A stretch of DNA of 64,000 nt from Marsupella aquatica (taxonomy: Eukaryota; Marchantiophyta), in contig OZ316898.1 of assembly GCA_973895155.1 (NCBI GenBank), forward strand, positions 4,278,001 to 4,342,000. The letters are read 5' to 3'. The notes below the pieces were generated by a model. It was given only the letters and a program-made list of their open reading frames with translations, had not been told where the DNA came from and searched no databases. Shown here piece by piece: positions 23,809 to 34,339 of this stretch; positions within the stretch are counted from its first letter, which is position 1, and every line of letters starts with the position of its first letter. A program made the translations under genes and the position numbers.

Positions 23809-26800
23809 TCAGGTTCGTGCACATAACACCTTGGTCGCACGTCAGCGTACTCTCTATAACTTGTATGAAGCAACAACTTTGACAGAGGTACGAAGCAGCG
23901 ATGGTCGACCTTAGATGGGCTCATTAATGGCAACTAGAGGAGACGTGCAAGAAATCACGCCTGCCTACCACTACTGAAGATTCCCACAGCAGCAGCAGCT
24001 TGAGTCAAGATCGAGATGGTTCTGATGAGGAAATGATGAATCGATGACTTGGACTCTTCAGTCAGTCGAACGAATGTTTCGCTTGCAAGCTGTCGAAGTG
24101 TGCGTCCATCCCGAGGTCATTCAACAGTCAGTCGCTGCTCTCGGATTACTCGATCGAGGAAAGCTAGGCATCCAAGTAAGTTAGCGTCACAGTCGATCTG
24201 TGACTTTCTCAGGTGACGGTTCTGTTTGTTTGTTCAATGTTTCATGTTGTTGGCCAACTACAACTCCTCTGTCCTCACATGACACATGGAGTTCATTCCG
24301 TTTTAGTTGTCGTCGGTCCCTGCCACCTTTTTCCGTTTGGTGCTTTGACCCACGAGGAAATCCTTTCCCTATCCCCCGGACCGAGCAAGACTCTTGCTAC
24401 TGCACATTTGCAGTCCGTGATTCGTCCTGCAACTTATTCGCCATCCGAAGAAAGGGGAGAGAGCTCTAGCGAGAAAACGAATTCTCTTACTTTTCGATTT
24501 CAATAATTTATCCATTTAGCTTGAAACTTAAGAATAATATGACGGACCACTTAAATTTAAACAAAGACACGAGGATCGTACAATAAATATGCATGAATCC
24601 TTCGGGCATGGGCAGAATGATGCCTTCATGAAAAAGAAAATGATTCTGTAGTTTTGTAAATTCTCTCATATCTAAAGCTAGATCTGCATAATAAGTAAAG
24701 CTAATGTAGGCCTAAATGATGGAGCCCAGCAATGAAGGAGAACCCAGCAAGGCAGGCAGCAAGGTTAGTGGAGAAGTACTCAACAAGTTAGTGTACCAGA
24801 TGCTAACTCGTTCTGTACTTCCCATTGTCAGATATATGTCAGAAGTTACGAAACAGAATTGTTTATGGGTAAACAGTTATGTCTGCTTAATTCTCCTACT
24901 CATTGAATTCTTTTGATTTTTGAGTTTTGGTGATACGGAATATATTGAATATTGAACATATATAACAAGCAATTGACAAAACAAAGTTCCTTGAGCGGTA
25001 GTCATTAGCTGCTGCAGTACTAGCCTAGACTTCTGACTTGATTACCACACCAGCACATGATTGCCCTTGCCGGGATATAAGCTAGCCCAAGACTTAGCTG
25101 GGTTGCCACAGAAAAACTAGCTGGTACGTAGCGTGAGATACATAGCTGTGCATGCTCCCCTAATTGGCCACATTCCCTGATGATCAGCCAGGATTAACGG
25201 TCCGTGCATGCTTCCATGAAGAGGTTTGTACTCGTTAATCACAATGTCAAATCATCCGCAGGATGTTTGCAAAATCAGCGACCCCTCGTTGAGAAATTCA
25301 CCGGGAGCTGTGCTGATTGGATCCTTCTCCACAAGCAAAGGTCTTAGCTGACTCGGAGGCGTACTTATGCTTTTACTTTTTCATGGTGAATTTATAGTTG
25401 TCCTGACCAAAGCTGTCAGCTACCAACGTTTTCGCATTGGATTGTGTGAGATGGAGAGCCCGGCCTGCAAAAGCTGCTGCAGCTATGGTTTGACCGCAAT
25501 ATTGAGTTTTGGAACCATTTTATTGCAAGTGACTGACTCTGTGCAGACCTGGATACTACAGTAGAAGTACTTGTCTCCCGGCCTGCTAATCTGCACAGAG
25601 CCCACCAGCCTGGCTGCCTGGATGCAGAGATGGACACTGTAGCTGATTGGTAAGGGTCGGAATTAATCGGACTGGAAGCTTACTGTACTGTTGGTACCCT
25701 GCAAGGTCAATCTCACACGAGGCAACCGTATGACCGAGATGGAAGGATAGACTGAGCCACAGCCATGATTCGTACTTGATTGAACCCTGCAACGATATAC
25801 TGTAGCTGAGAGTGAATCATAAAACCCTTCAGAAAATCTGGTCCGGAATGGGCTTCACAGGTACCGTACTGCGCTCGATTCTTTGCATGGCACTGTCAGG
25901 AACTACCCATGTGCTTCTCGCTGGAAACATTGCGCGATACAATTATGCTCCCCTGCTGCTCGCTTGCTGGGATTTGAGTGGTCCCAAATAGCGTTGCCAA
26001 AACAATTCGTAGTGCAGCCGCTCAGAGTAGCAAATCTTTAAATGCATAGGATTCAAGGTGGACGAAAGTGGTGGCCTACAATGACGTGAACCAAAAACTT
26101 GTTTAGACAGGATTGGTGCAAGTTCGTTCGGAGATGTCACGCCCTTAACACTACTGTATGTTTCCCGAGTTATGTGAGAAAGAAATTGGCCCGCCCTTCC
26201 CGTCTTGTCTTGGAAATGCCTGCTCAGGTTGTTATCTATGCTGGTCGTTGAGTCCAACATTGACTAAAAATGTTCCTCTCGTTGAGTCTAGTATTGACTA
26301 GAAATGTTTCCTCAAGGTGGACATAGTGACCTGATAATAATACACTTCTGCAGTAGTCAATTGATGGGTCCGTACTCAAGGTAAAGATGGCAAATGACCT
26401 TCCAGGGCAAGTGATCTGCTTACAGGTGAACACAGATAATTCACTGATCATTTTTTTCCTTCCTATCTCCTACCCTCATCCCTATTCTTCAAGGCGATAA
26501 AAAAATGGCTACCTTACCTGAGTGAGGTCCATTACTTCACGGCAATTTCTTAGAAGTGTGGCGAAAAGAAATTAATAAAATATTCGCAATTAATTATTTT
26601 GTGATGCAGAATTTAGTATCAAAAACCTTCACAGGATTACACTACGTATGATACAGGACAGAAAGCAAAGAGTGGGGGGATATCTTTCGCAGATCGCACC
26701 CTCAGCTTTCATGTTGACATTTGAAGGGATCAAGTAATTCATGTTCTCCTTATGAAAGGCCTGGACTGAAATGGAAAATTTACACAACCAGGCTTGGGGG

Positions 26801-26820
26801 ACGCAGGAGCTGTCTACTGA

Positions 26821-29800
26821 TCAAACTGCTTTTGGTGACTCTTTTATTGCGTAGGTCTGCTGAAGGTACTCCACGATATCAGCACTCTCAAACATGTTAA
26901 CTCCGGTATTAGGATCTTCCAGATAGGGGGCCTGCATAGAGGAACACGGAGAGAGCCAGCATTCAACACAAAACTGAATGGGTTACTGACATTAATAATC
27001 AAAACTACTTCTGACGGGAATATTGATACTTCTAGCAGCAGCGATTCTTAAGAAACCCAGTGCAACTATTGGGGTTTTGTCCAAACACCATTTATGATGG
27101 CATACGATTACATGATTAGGATATCTGCCACATAACACAACAGCAAGTTTACCTTTCGAAAAGTGGGTTCGCTCTTAATAAAACACTTTTTGTTAGGAAA
27201 AATCTTGCCAGTCATTGACCTTGGGGCACCTCCCAATATCCTTGAGAGGGCCCCAGTATACCACAACAACCTATATGTGCCCGCAGCAAATAACCTTATA
27301 AGATTTGGGTACCTGGAAATGACCGACCCGTTGAAACAGTTCATCCCTCTTTTTACTTCCACGGGGAGTGCTGTGGAGACAATAGAAGGGCGTATTAGTG
27401 TCCATGAAGACGGTGCATGAACTGTAGCAAAGAGCAATAGTAAGTACTGCTCTCCTCCCCCCCCTCTTCCCCTTCACACACACACACACACACAAGAAAA
27501 ACAAACCCAGTCCGCCTCTAGACAAATGGTTCTGCACCACGATAGATTTTCTTGGTTCACAGAAGCAAATATGTCATGTCAAAACATACGAGAAGGTAAT
27601 CAAGGGAGTGACCTGTAGTAATAATGCGGCAGCTCAAGTTCCACCAACTTTTCCCTCACAATCTTACAGAATGGGGATGCCTGTATAAGGAATAGGATGA
27701 ACCTTCGATTTATTAGTTAATATTCATAAGTTTTAAATACTCATGCATGAATGACTTTTTGTTCAATGGAATCCGACGGGGCCAACTGACCAATGTAAAC
27801 GGACTTCCCACAGACGACAGCCACAAGTCAGAAAATTTCGGTAGCAAACACGGGAAACTAAAGACAAATCAAGGTCCCCTATACACAAAAGGAGATGGGA
27901 AAGCAAGCTCGGCATTGACACTTCCTAAGCTCCTAACAAGCAACGGCGAGTCAGGAGTAAGCAAGGACCTCATAAGCCCACAGTTTAAGGGGTTCAGCGG
28001 GGAGCCGCGATGGAGTATATCCTGATCCCTGCAGCAGCAGATTTGCAGAATATTTATGAAATTAATTTTGGAGGTTTAAGTTGGATAAAATGATTTCGCC
28101 CCGAGCTCAGAACGGCTGAGACGAGAGTAACTATCTAGGACCAGAAGTAAAAACTTGCTTCAACTTTGTCTGTCATTATGAGAGCAAGTACTTACCTTTC
28201 CTGCTCGAGCAAGCATTGCAAAACCAGCTGTAATTGCCTGTATCGACAAGAAATTCAGATATGAGCTTTCTCATTTTTTTAGCGGTTTTTCATGAGGTAA
28301 TTTTGCATATAACAATCAAGAAAGACGAGTTTCGTTCGTCCAACGAAAGTTATTATCTGTGGCCACTCTTCTTAGAAAAATCTGTGACACAAGAAAGCTA
28401 CGTCTACTCTGTTTCAAGAGTACTTCAATTTCTAAGGTAATTCATCAGTCTGAATGCTATTTCCCAGAGAGAAGACATACCGTGATTGGACCCAGAGATA
28501 AAGCGAGTGGGACCTTTCCGTTTCCTGTTGGAATGAGGCAAAGCGAAGTAAAGCTATCAACAACTTAAAGAAAACAATGCATAGAAACGAAGAGTCCTGT
28601 CTTAAATTTAAAAAGGAATAACCAGACTATAACCAGAAGTTACAATACGCATCGTCCTGCAAACCTCTTTTTCTGAATTCCTCGCTAGGCATCGCACGAT
28701 AAACCAAATAAACTGGCATGGACAGGTTACCATATTTTTCAACCAAATACTTGATGATATCATCTGACTCGTACATTGATACTCCTGTGTTGGGATCAAC
28801 CTGTCACCAATACTCACTTCCATTACTCGAGCCATACATTCTGGTGACAAGGCCCTACTGGATCGAATAACTTGCTGATGAAGAGCTCAAACCAGCGACC
28901 AGGATACAGTCACATACCATATAGGGGAACTGGCTTTTCCCTCCCATCTGAATAGCCTTGGGCCGAAAATTTGGTCCATTCTTTGGGGTCGGATAGTAAA
29001 GTACATCTAGATCCAAGATGGAAACAATTTCTCGAACCTGTTGAGTGTAAGATGTAAACTGGTCAGATACCTTTATCTTTGACTTTAAACAGATAGAGCG
29101 CGAGAGGAAGTTCTGGAGCCACCAACTAAGTTCAAGTGCGTGATATGTATATTAATTGTGTTGAAGTACCCATACTATTTTTACTTTCACTTCAGTTTCG
29201 AGGTGAACTTACTTATATTCCAGTCTCACGGAATCCAATTTAGTATAGTGCGGCCGAATTTAATGTCAACCAATATAAATCACTACAACCCAATCAAGCT
29301 TATGTCCGATGGGACAGAACGTCGAAGAGGGCTGACATCTTGCAAGAATATGTCCCATCTGATTTTGGAATGTTCATATTCCAGACAACATAGGTAAAAA
29401 ATGACGAAGAGAGAGAATTGAGAGGAGTGGCAAACCTTCCGGCAAAAGGGGCAGCTGCAATCGTGATATGGCAAGGTTTACAATACATTCCAAAAGCAAA
29501 AAGGTCAGTACCATTGGAAGACCCCATGCAAACACACCATTTTCCCAGTAGTATAAACTCCGATCCAAAACCAGACAAAAGTTGTGCCGTTTATTGAGTA
29601 TACTGTTGAACATCAAAATCGCCGATAGCAGGCCTTTCATTGGAAACTCACCCCTCGAATTCATATAGCTCAATGGGCAGCTCCGGTCTTGGACCTGGGC
29701 TACCTGTTTCCAGAGTCTTACGCCCTGGACATTCGCAATCCATTTCATTGTCAGTGTTCTGATGATGACCATCCACAACCACAGAATATCATGTAAGGCC

Positions 29801-31272
29801 ATCATGCAAGCCAGCTAGACAAGAACGAGATCGCACGATGGTCAAAGATAGGACGGTGCTCGTCATTACCAGCAACCTCGAACGACGAATGGCGGTCACC
29901 AGGAAATTCATTAGACGGCACCAAAGTCACTTTGTATCTGCAAAATCAACAGACACCGCCATGGTTGGCACACAATGGAAACCCCATCACGAGGCAAGAG
30001 GGAAAAAACCACGATGAATGGAACATCTTTGCAAAGTCAAAGCCAACCCACACCCCGTGTGTCCATAGCACGACTTGTGGACCCTTGAGTTTCTTTCCTT
30101 CGAAATTCAAAACTCAGAGAATTTCTTATCAGATTGTCTCAATCTGAAAGCTTGACTTGATATTTGAAATTGAACTTAAAGAATTCAATGTTCAGAACCA
30201 GGGTCTAATAACCCCTTTCCAAAACTATTAGTAGCAGCAGTAGTGGTGGAAGCTGCAGTAGAATCTACGGATATAATATTCTCACTGCTCCTGTATATAT
30301 CATTTTATGGAAGTTCCCGTGTGCACATTCCATAATAACACAACCCACGTTACAGCCCTTGGTCACAGTAGACGACTTCATTGCGTTCATTCGTGCATTC
30401 TCCCCCAGTATGGCCAAATCGAACCTGCCGGGCAAACTTATGTCTACCGAGTAGCGAGTGTGCGCATTGACTACAGTGTCAGAGCGGGAATAAGTGCTTG
30501 CGAGAAGCAAAACCCAGACTTAGGACAAACTTGTAGTCGTCCGATGAAATTGCTGCTGACTATGCAGAAAGATCAATTCCACCCAATTCTTTCCTTTGGT
30601 TTTCAGTTTGATGAGTCCAGATCAGGCTCTAATTCAACAACAGCTCAGGTTCCGATTCTCATATCAACTTGGTAATTCTTAATGAAATTGACGGCTACCA
30701 TGAATTGCACGATGAAGCGTGTGTACAGAGAGACTTACGAGTCCCATACAGCCACAGAAAAATGGGGCTTACCCTTGGATAAAAGCACCGGAGCCAAAAC
30801 GGAGAACGGTACCCACGGAGCCACCGAGGATATTGAGCAGCTGCCCCGATCGTACTTTGAAGCGCTCGGGAGCCTTGGTCCCCCACTGTTGTGCCCCAGA
30901 CGAAGGCGCTGCAGTGGAGCCCTCCTGCTGCTCATCATTGTTCTTGTCCTCCGACGGAGGAGGTGGAGGATCTGCCACAGAGGAGGCACTCTGGGAGTCA
31001 GGGGAAACAGCGTGCAACGCAGACGACATGGACCACCTTGCAGCAGCAGCTGGAGTATCCACTGATGATGGAAATTGCGAATTTGTGAAGGTGGGGATTT
31101 TGGTCGAGGTCACGGAGGTCCTGAGCGTGCGTTGCTGTGCGCGTAGAAATGTCGGAAACCCAGTACAAGCTAATGACTGCATTTTCCCTGCTTCTGCTCC
31201 TCCTCCACCTCCTCCTGCTGTCGTCGTTCCAGCCACTGCTACCAATGTTGTCACCGCTGTGGTGGCAGCCAT
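26821..31272 (-). CDS. Plastid-targeted tandem GST-N/thioredoxin-fold protein
   Basis: The model has twelve exons on the minus strand: 31272-30773, 29937-29870, 29724-29652, 29454-29436, 29037-28918, 28800-28731, 28524-28481, 28237-28196, 28028-27969, 27680-27613, 27370-27313 and 26931-26821 (stop TGA). All introns are GT-AG, and the 1233 nt stay in frame, giving 410 aa. I chose the ATG at 31272 because the upstream in-frame GTG is not a plant start. Residues 1 to about 140 are Ala/Ser/Thr/Pro-rich and poorly acidic at the start, as in a chloroplast transit peptide. Residues about 155-187 are a conserved Gly-rich hydrophobic segment (GSGAFIQGY). A first thioredoxin-like domain follows with CPFC at 215-218 and PYMVDPNTGVSMYESDDII near 258-276. 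The second domain has SPFC at 334-337 and YLEDPNTGVNMFESADI near the C-terminus. From memory it matches an Arabidopsis 'thioredoxin family' protein with duplicated GST N-terminal domains (locus recalled as At5g03880, not checked). The biochemical role is unknown to me; glutathione or thiol chemistry is an inference. Confidence 0.93.
27475..27494. repeat. CA microsatellite in intron 10
   Basis: About ten CA units follow a C/T-rich run, inside the intron between exons 27680-27613 and 27370-27313 of the GST-N-like gene. Confidence 0.9.
29436..29454 (-). other. 19-nt microexon carrying the CPFC motif
   Basis: This is exon 4 of the gene above. It is bounded by ...gattgcag and gtttgcc. It supplies the last base of a Gly codon and then Cys-Pro-Phe-Cys-Arg-Lys, keeping phase 2 in and phase 0 out. 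Skipping it would remove the putative redox motif and shift the frame. Support is the frame continuity and the fit to the family consensus. Confidence 0.85.
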
Positions 31273-31480
31273 AGCCACTGCTTGCTCCGTATAATTACCT
31301 TTCTCCCTCCACCCACTTTCGTTCTTTCTGAATCTGGGTATTTCTCCTCGAGCTTCGAATGGTTCTCCTCCACGCTCGGCTCTGGAATTCTGGATGAATC
31401 TGATCGGATGATGAGGTTATTTATTTTAGGTACGTGTGAGGAAGAAAGAAAGGGCGTCAATGTGGCACAATTTTGTCCTC
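31273..31480 (-). promoter_or_regulatory. 5' flank of the GST-N-like gene
   Basis: This 200-bp stretch lies between the ATG at 31272 and the tandem array starting near 31484. On the gene strand it is GA-rich (gaggagaa, gaaagagaa-like runs), typical of a plant 5' leader. No TATA box was singled out. Confidence 0.35.
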
Positions 31481-31483
31481 GCC

Positions 31484-31830
31484 AAAGCCATACATGCCAA
31501 GAATCCAATAGTGGGTCTCAAACTGAAAATTTGATGTTTGATGTACCTTAACTTAGTAATCAAGGTTACCCACAACAGCCATACATGGGAACAATCCAAT
31601 AGGGGGTCTCAAATCTCAAATTTTGATGGACCCATAATTTAGTAATTAAGTTACCCACATAAGCCAAGAATTCCAATAGGGGGTCTCAAATCTCAAAGTT
31701 TGATGTACCTTAACTTAGTAATTAATAATTAAGGCTACCCACTAAAACCAGACATGCAAAGAATCCTACTGAGGGTCTCAAATGTCAAAATTTGATGGAG
31801 CTGAACTTAGTAATTAAGGTTTCCCATAGA
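31484..31830. repeat. Four-copy tandem array, about 85-95 bp units
   Basis: Units start near 31493, 31582, 31663 and 31753. Each contains gaatcc/caatcc, 'gggtctcaaa', a 'tttgatg' stretch, 'cttagtaattaa' and 'tacccac' in that order. Copies differ by substitutions and a small internal duplication (aattaataatt) in the third. The array begins about 210 bp upstream of the GST-N-like start codon. Confidence 0.8.
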
Positions 31831-31867
31831 AAAAGTTGATCTGTAACTTTCTGCCAGGTCATATGCT

Positions 31868-32100
31868 ATGACCATAAGTCACTCTAAAGGCTAGTGAAGA
31901 CAAAACTTTTGTATAATCCTGTGAAAAACTATGGCCAAAAGCCATCATCCCTAGCTATGAAGCTATGCTCTAATAGGGTGTGTCAAAGCACTGCCATATG
32001 CAAAGTCAAATGGTTGTGACTTTTTGGCAGTACTCTGATCCTTAGTGGGCAAGTCTATAGGTGCCCATAAGGTTTTTGTCATGGCCATAAAACCATTCTA
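31868..32100. repeat. Dispersed repeat, copy 2 (TGGCCAAAAGCCA type)
   Basis: This matches the landmark order of 20873-21065 (tatgaccataagtcact, aatcctgtgaaaa, atggccaaaagccatca). Further on, a related 'gtcatggccataaaacc' appears at 32078-32095. Confidence 0.45.
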
Positions 32101-32897
32101 TCGTCATACTTCAATTAATTAAGCCCTATATAGACACACCTTATTATGTATCCTTGTTTTAGAGGGCTGTCTACCGTAATTGTTGAGTTGAGATTTTTTC
32201 CAGTGGGAATATTTGCCTAATCCCATCTCACTTGAAAGTTTTGCACTTTTTGGCCAAAAATTCGACCAGATATTTTGGATTAGATTAGCCAATTTTCCAC
32301 CTAGCTACCAACCCCATAGCTAGAATCTGATGATTCTCATTTTAAATCTAGGATATCTAATGGTCAGAAATTACTCTAAAAAAAAAGATAAGGAATATTC
32401 TTAGCATGTTCTCCTTCACACAGTGACATGTGCCACCCTGGCTGAAATGAAAGTTCTATGAAGCCAGTTTGGTTTTGGGAGGACCCAGAACTGGATATTA
32501 CACTGTTCACTCCTATTACTCTTATGAATCCTCTTTGAGTGACTCCACAGAATTTAGACAGCTGCAGGTTGTAGGCTTACCAAGGTTAATTTTGGAGTGC
32601 CACTTTGATCTGTGCATTAAATAATAATTGGCTACAATCATTTTCAGGTATGCAAGAAAGAGCAAATCACTGTGACATTTTTTGAACAATTGTATTTGTA
32701 TTGGGTTGTTAAAATTTTAGGGCCGAGGACCTATGAATTCACATATTCAAAACTGAAAAGTTAAGTTTCAGGGTACATTTCGATGAATGACCAAATCAGT
32801 TTGGGAAACCAACATTCACTAATCACTAGGCAAATCCCTTTGGCCATTCCAGCATGGAGACTTTTTTTGACTCAGGAAAGTCAGAATAAACCATATA
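32101..32897. other. Intergenic flank of the Copia insertion
   Basis: AT-rich DNA with short frames only. It ends with ATAAT at 32898-32902, the left copy of the retrotransposon target duplication. Confidence 0.45.
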
Positions 32898-32902
32898 ATA
32901 AT

Positions 32903-33232
32903 TGTTGAACTAAGACGTCATTCGCAACGACCATAAAACCATGACTTATTCCATGCACACGTAGTCGACACAATCTCTACGTGGTTCACCTCTTCTCCAA
33001 GGCTACGTCCACACGAACACTCAAGCTTTACTTCAAGAGTAAACGAACACACATGCTCTCCCTCTTCCTCAAGTTGCTCCGTTACAAAATGAGTATGCAC
33101 CACTCACCAGCGGCTTACACTAGCCCATATACAAGGTCACACACGACTAACCTAACCTCAGCTAAGACCCTAACTGTGGTTAGCCTAAGTGCCGTAATCT
33201 TTGAGTCACAAGACTAAGAGCAATCCTTAACA
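32903..33232 (-). repeat. 3' LTR of the Copia element
   Basis: 330 bp, opening TGTTGAAC and closing CCTTAACA on the plus strand. It is the 3' LTR because the element reads on the minus strand. The first 192 bases match the other LTR exactly. All six differences fall in the remaining 138 bases (33095, 33102, 33152, 33179, 33198, 33221), which is the U3 side. Confidence 0.98.
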
Positions 33233-33243
33233 AACTCCCCCTT
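33233..33243 (-). other. Polypurine tract
   Basis: On the minus strand AAGGGGGAGTT abuts the 3' LTR. This is the expected primer for plus-strand DNA synthesis. Confidence 0.9.
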
Positions 33244-33436
33244 GACTCTAGTCTTGGGGACTGCAATTTCTGCTATCCATATGAGATACTCAGCGGGAAA
33301 TTCTAGACAATCACCTAAAACCATAGGTGTCCCCCTAAAAACCATTTAAGGTTAACTAAGAGTTAACTAGAATTAAGCCGTAGCCATAACAGGATTGAGT
33401 AACTCATATACAGAAATCACATCTTGTTAAGTTACT

Positions 33437-34339
33437 CTACTTGTGTTGCAAATGCAAAACCTGCAAAGTAGCACGGTGTCTTGAGTAACTCTCCAAAGGA
33501 ATCACTTTGGTAAAAGCATCAGCCGGGTTGAGTTTTCCATCAATCTTGACTAGCTTAAACATTTTATCAGACACTGCTTGCCTAATAAAATGGTACCTGA
33601 TGTCAATGTGCTTCACCCTGCTATCCATCACCTGGTTAATAGCTAGGTGAAGCACACTCTGGCTGTCACAATGAAGAGCCATTTTTCCATGCTCCAATCC
33701 CATCTCAGTGACCAGCTTATCCAACCAAATTGCTTCCTTTGCTGCTTCTGTTGCTGCAACATATTCTGCTTCTGTAGTAGACTGAGATACACACTTCTGC
33801 AAGGTAGATCTCCAACTTATGCATCCTCCTCCAAGAGTAAACACATACCCAGTCGTTGGCCTCCTTGTTTCCAGACAGCCTCTGTAGTCAAAATCTACAT
33901 AGCCAACCAATGATTTGGTTTTGTTTGATTTACTATCAAACAACAGACCATAGTCTATTGTGCCTTTAAGATACCTGAGAATCCATTTCACAGCCTCCCA
34001 ATGTACCTTCCCTGGATTTGACATGAATCTACTCACTTTGCCCATTGCTAGGGCTAGATCAGGCCTGGTACATGTCATCAAATACATTAGACTGCCCACT
34101 GCCTTCTCATAAGGAACCTTAGTCATCAAGCCTCTCTCCACTGGATCCGTGGGGCAGAAAGCCGATGATAACTTGAAATGTGGAGCCAAAGGAATACTTA
34201 CTGGCTTACAATTTTCCATGTTGAATCTTGCAAGTACCTTTTCAGCATACTTGCCTTGATTCAGCCACAATTGTCCAGTTTCAAAGTTCCTTGCAATCTC
34301 CATACCTAAGATCCTTTTGGCTTTCCCAAGATCCTTCAT
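33437..34339 (-). CDS. Copia pol C-terminal part: RT thumb and RNase H
   Basis: This 300-codon frame starts at the ATG directly after the TGA at 34342-34340 and is in the same frame as the upstream pol segment. It opens with the MKDLG and RILGMEI block that follows the RT palm in Copia elements. RNase H signatures follow: GYVDFDY with Asp149, TEAEY at 189-193, CDSQS with Asp225 and KHIDIRYHFIR with Asp246. It ends at TAG 33439-33437. The ATG is more likely an ordinary internal Met than a true start. The frame is otherwise undamaged. Confidence 0.9.
   Translation of the reverse strand: MKDLGKAKRILGMEIARNFETGQLWLNQGKYAEKVLARFNMENCKPVSIPLAPHFKLSSAFCPTDPVERGLMTKVPYEKAVGSLMYLMTCTRPDLALAMGKVSRFMSNPGKVHWEAVKWILRYLKGTIDYGLLFDSKSNKTKSLVGYVDFDYRGCLETRRPTTGYVFTLGGGCISWRSTLQKCVSQSTTEAEYVAATEAAKEAIWLDKLVTEMGLEHGKMALHCDSQSVLHLAINQVMDSRVKHIDIRYHFIRQAVSDKMFKLVKIDGKLNPADAFTKVIPLESYSRHRATLQVLHLQHK

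Larger units (their letters stand above)
22736..26820. other. Intergenic, no gene supported
   Basis: Contains an inverted copy of the TGCACATCAA repeat (23420-23533) and a three-copy repeat (23701-23808). Plus-strand frames at 24200-24506 are open for 89-97 codons but match nothing I know and lack clear splice context. The motif ACTGTAGCTG recurs (about 25635 and 25798). Confidence 0.4.

Noticed and set aside
24200-24506. Overlapping 89 and 97 codon plus-strand frames
   Set aside because: Two frames open over the same bases is expected by chance; there is no domain and no splice context.
27747-28025. 92-codon plus-strand frame
   Set aside because: It overlaps exon 9 of the GST-N-like gene on the other strand and has no known similarity.
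29374-29805. 143-codon minus-strand frame
   Set aside because: It starts at a non-exon position and reads through an intron, with exon 3 in the wrong frame.
30682-31294. Plus-strand frames of 127 and 191 codons
   Set aside because: They are the antisense of exon 1 of the GST-N-like gene, whose frame and splice sites are well supported.
32918-33103. About 60-codon frame in each LTR
   Set aside because: Present only because the LTR is open by chance; no known LTR-encoded protein fits.
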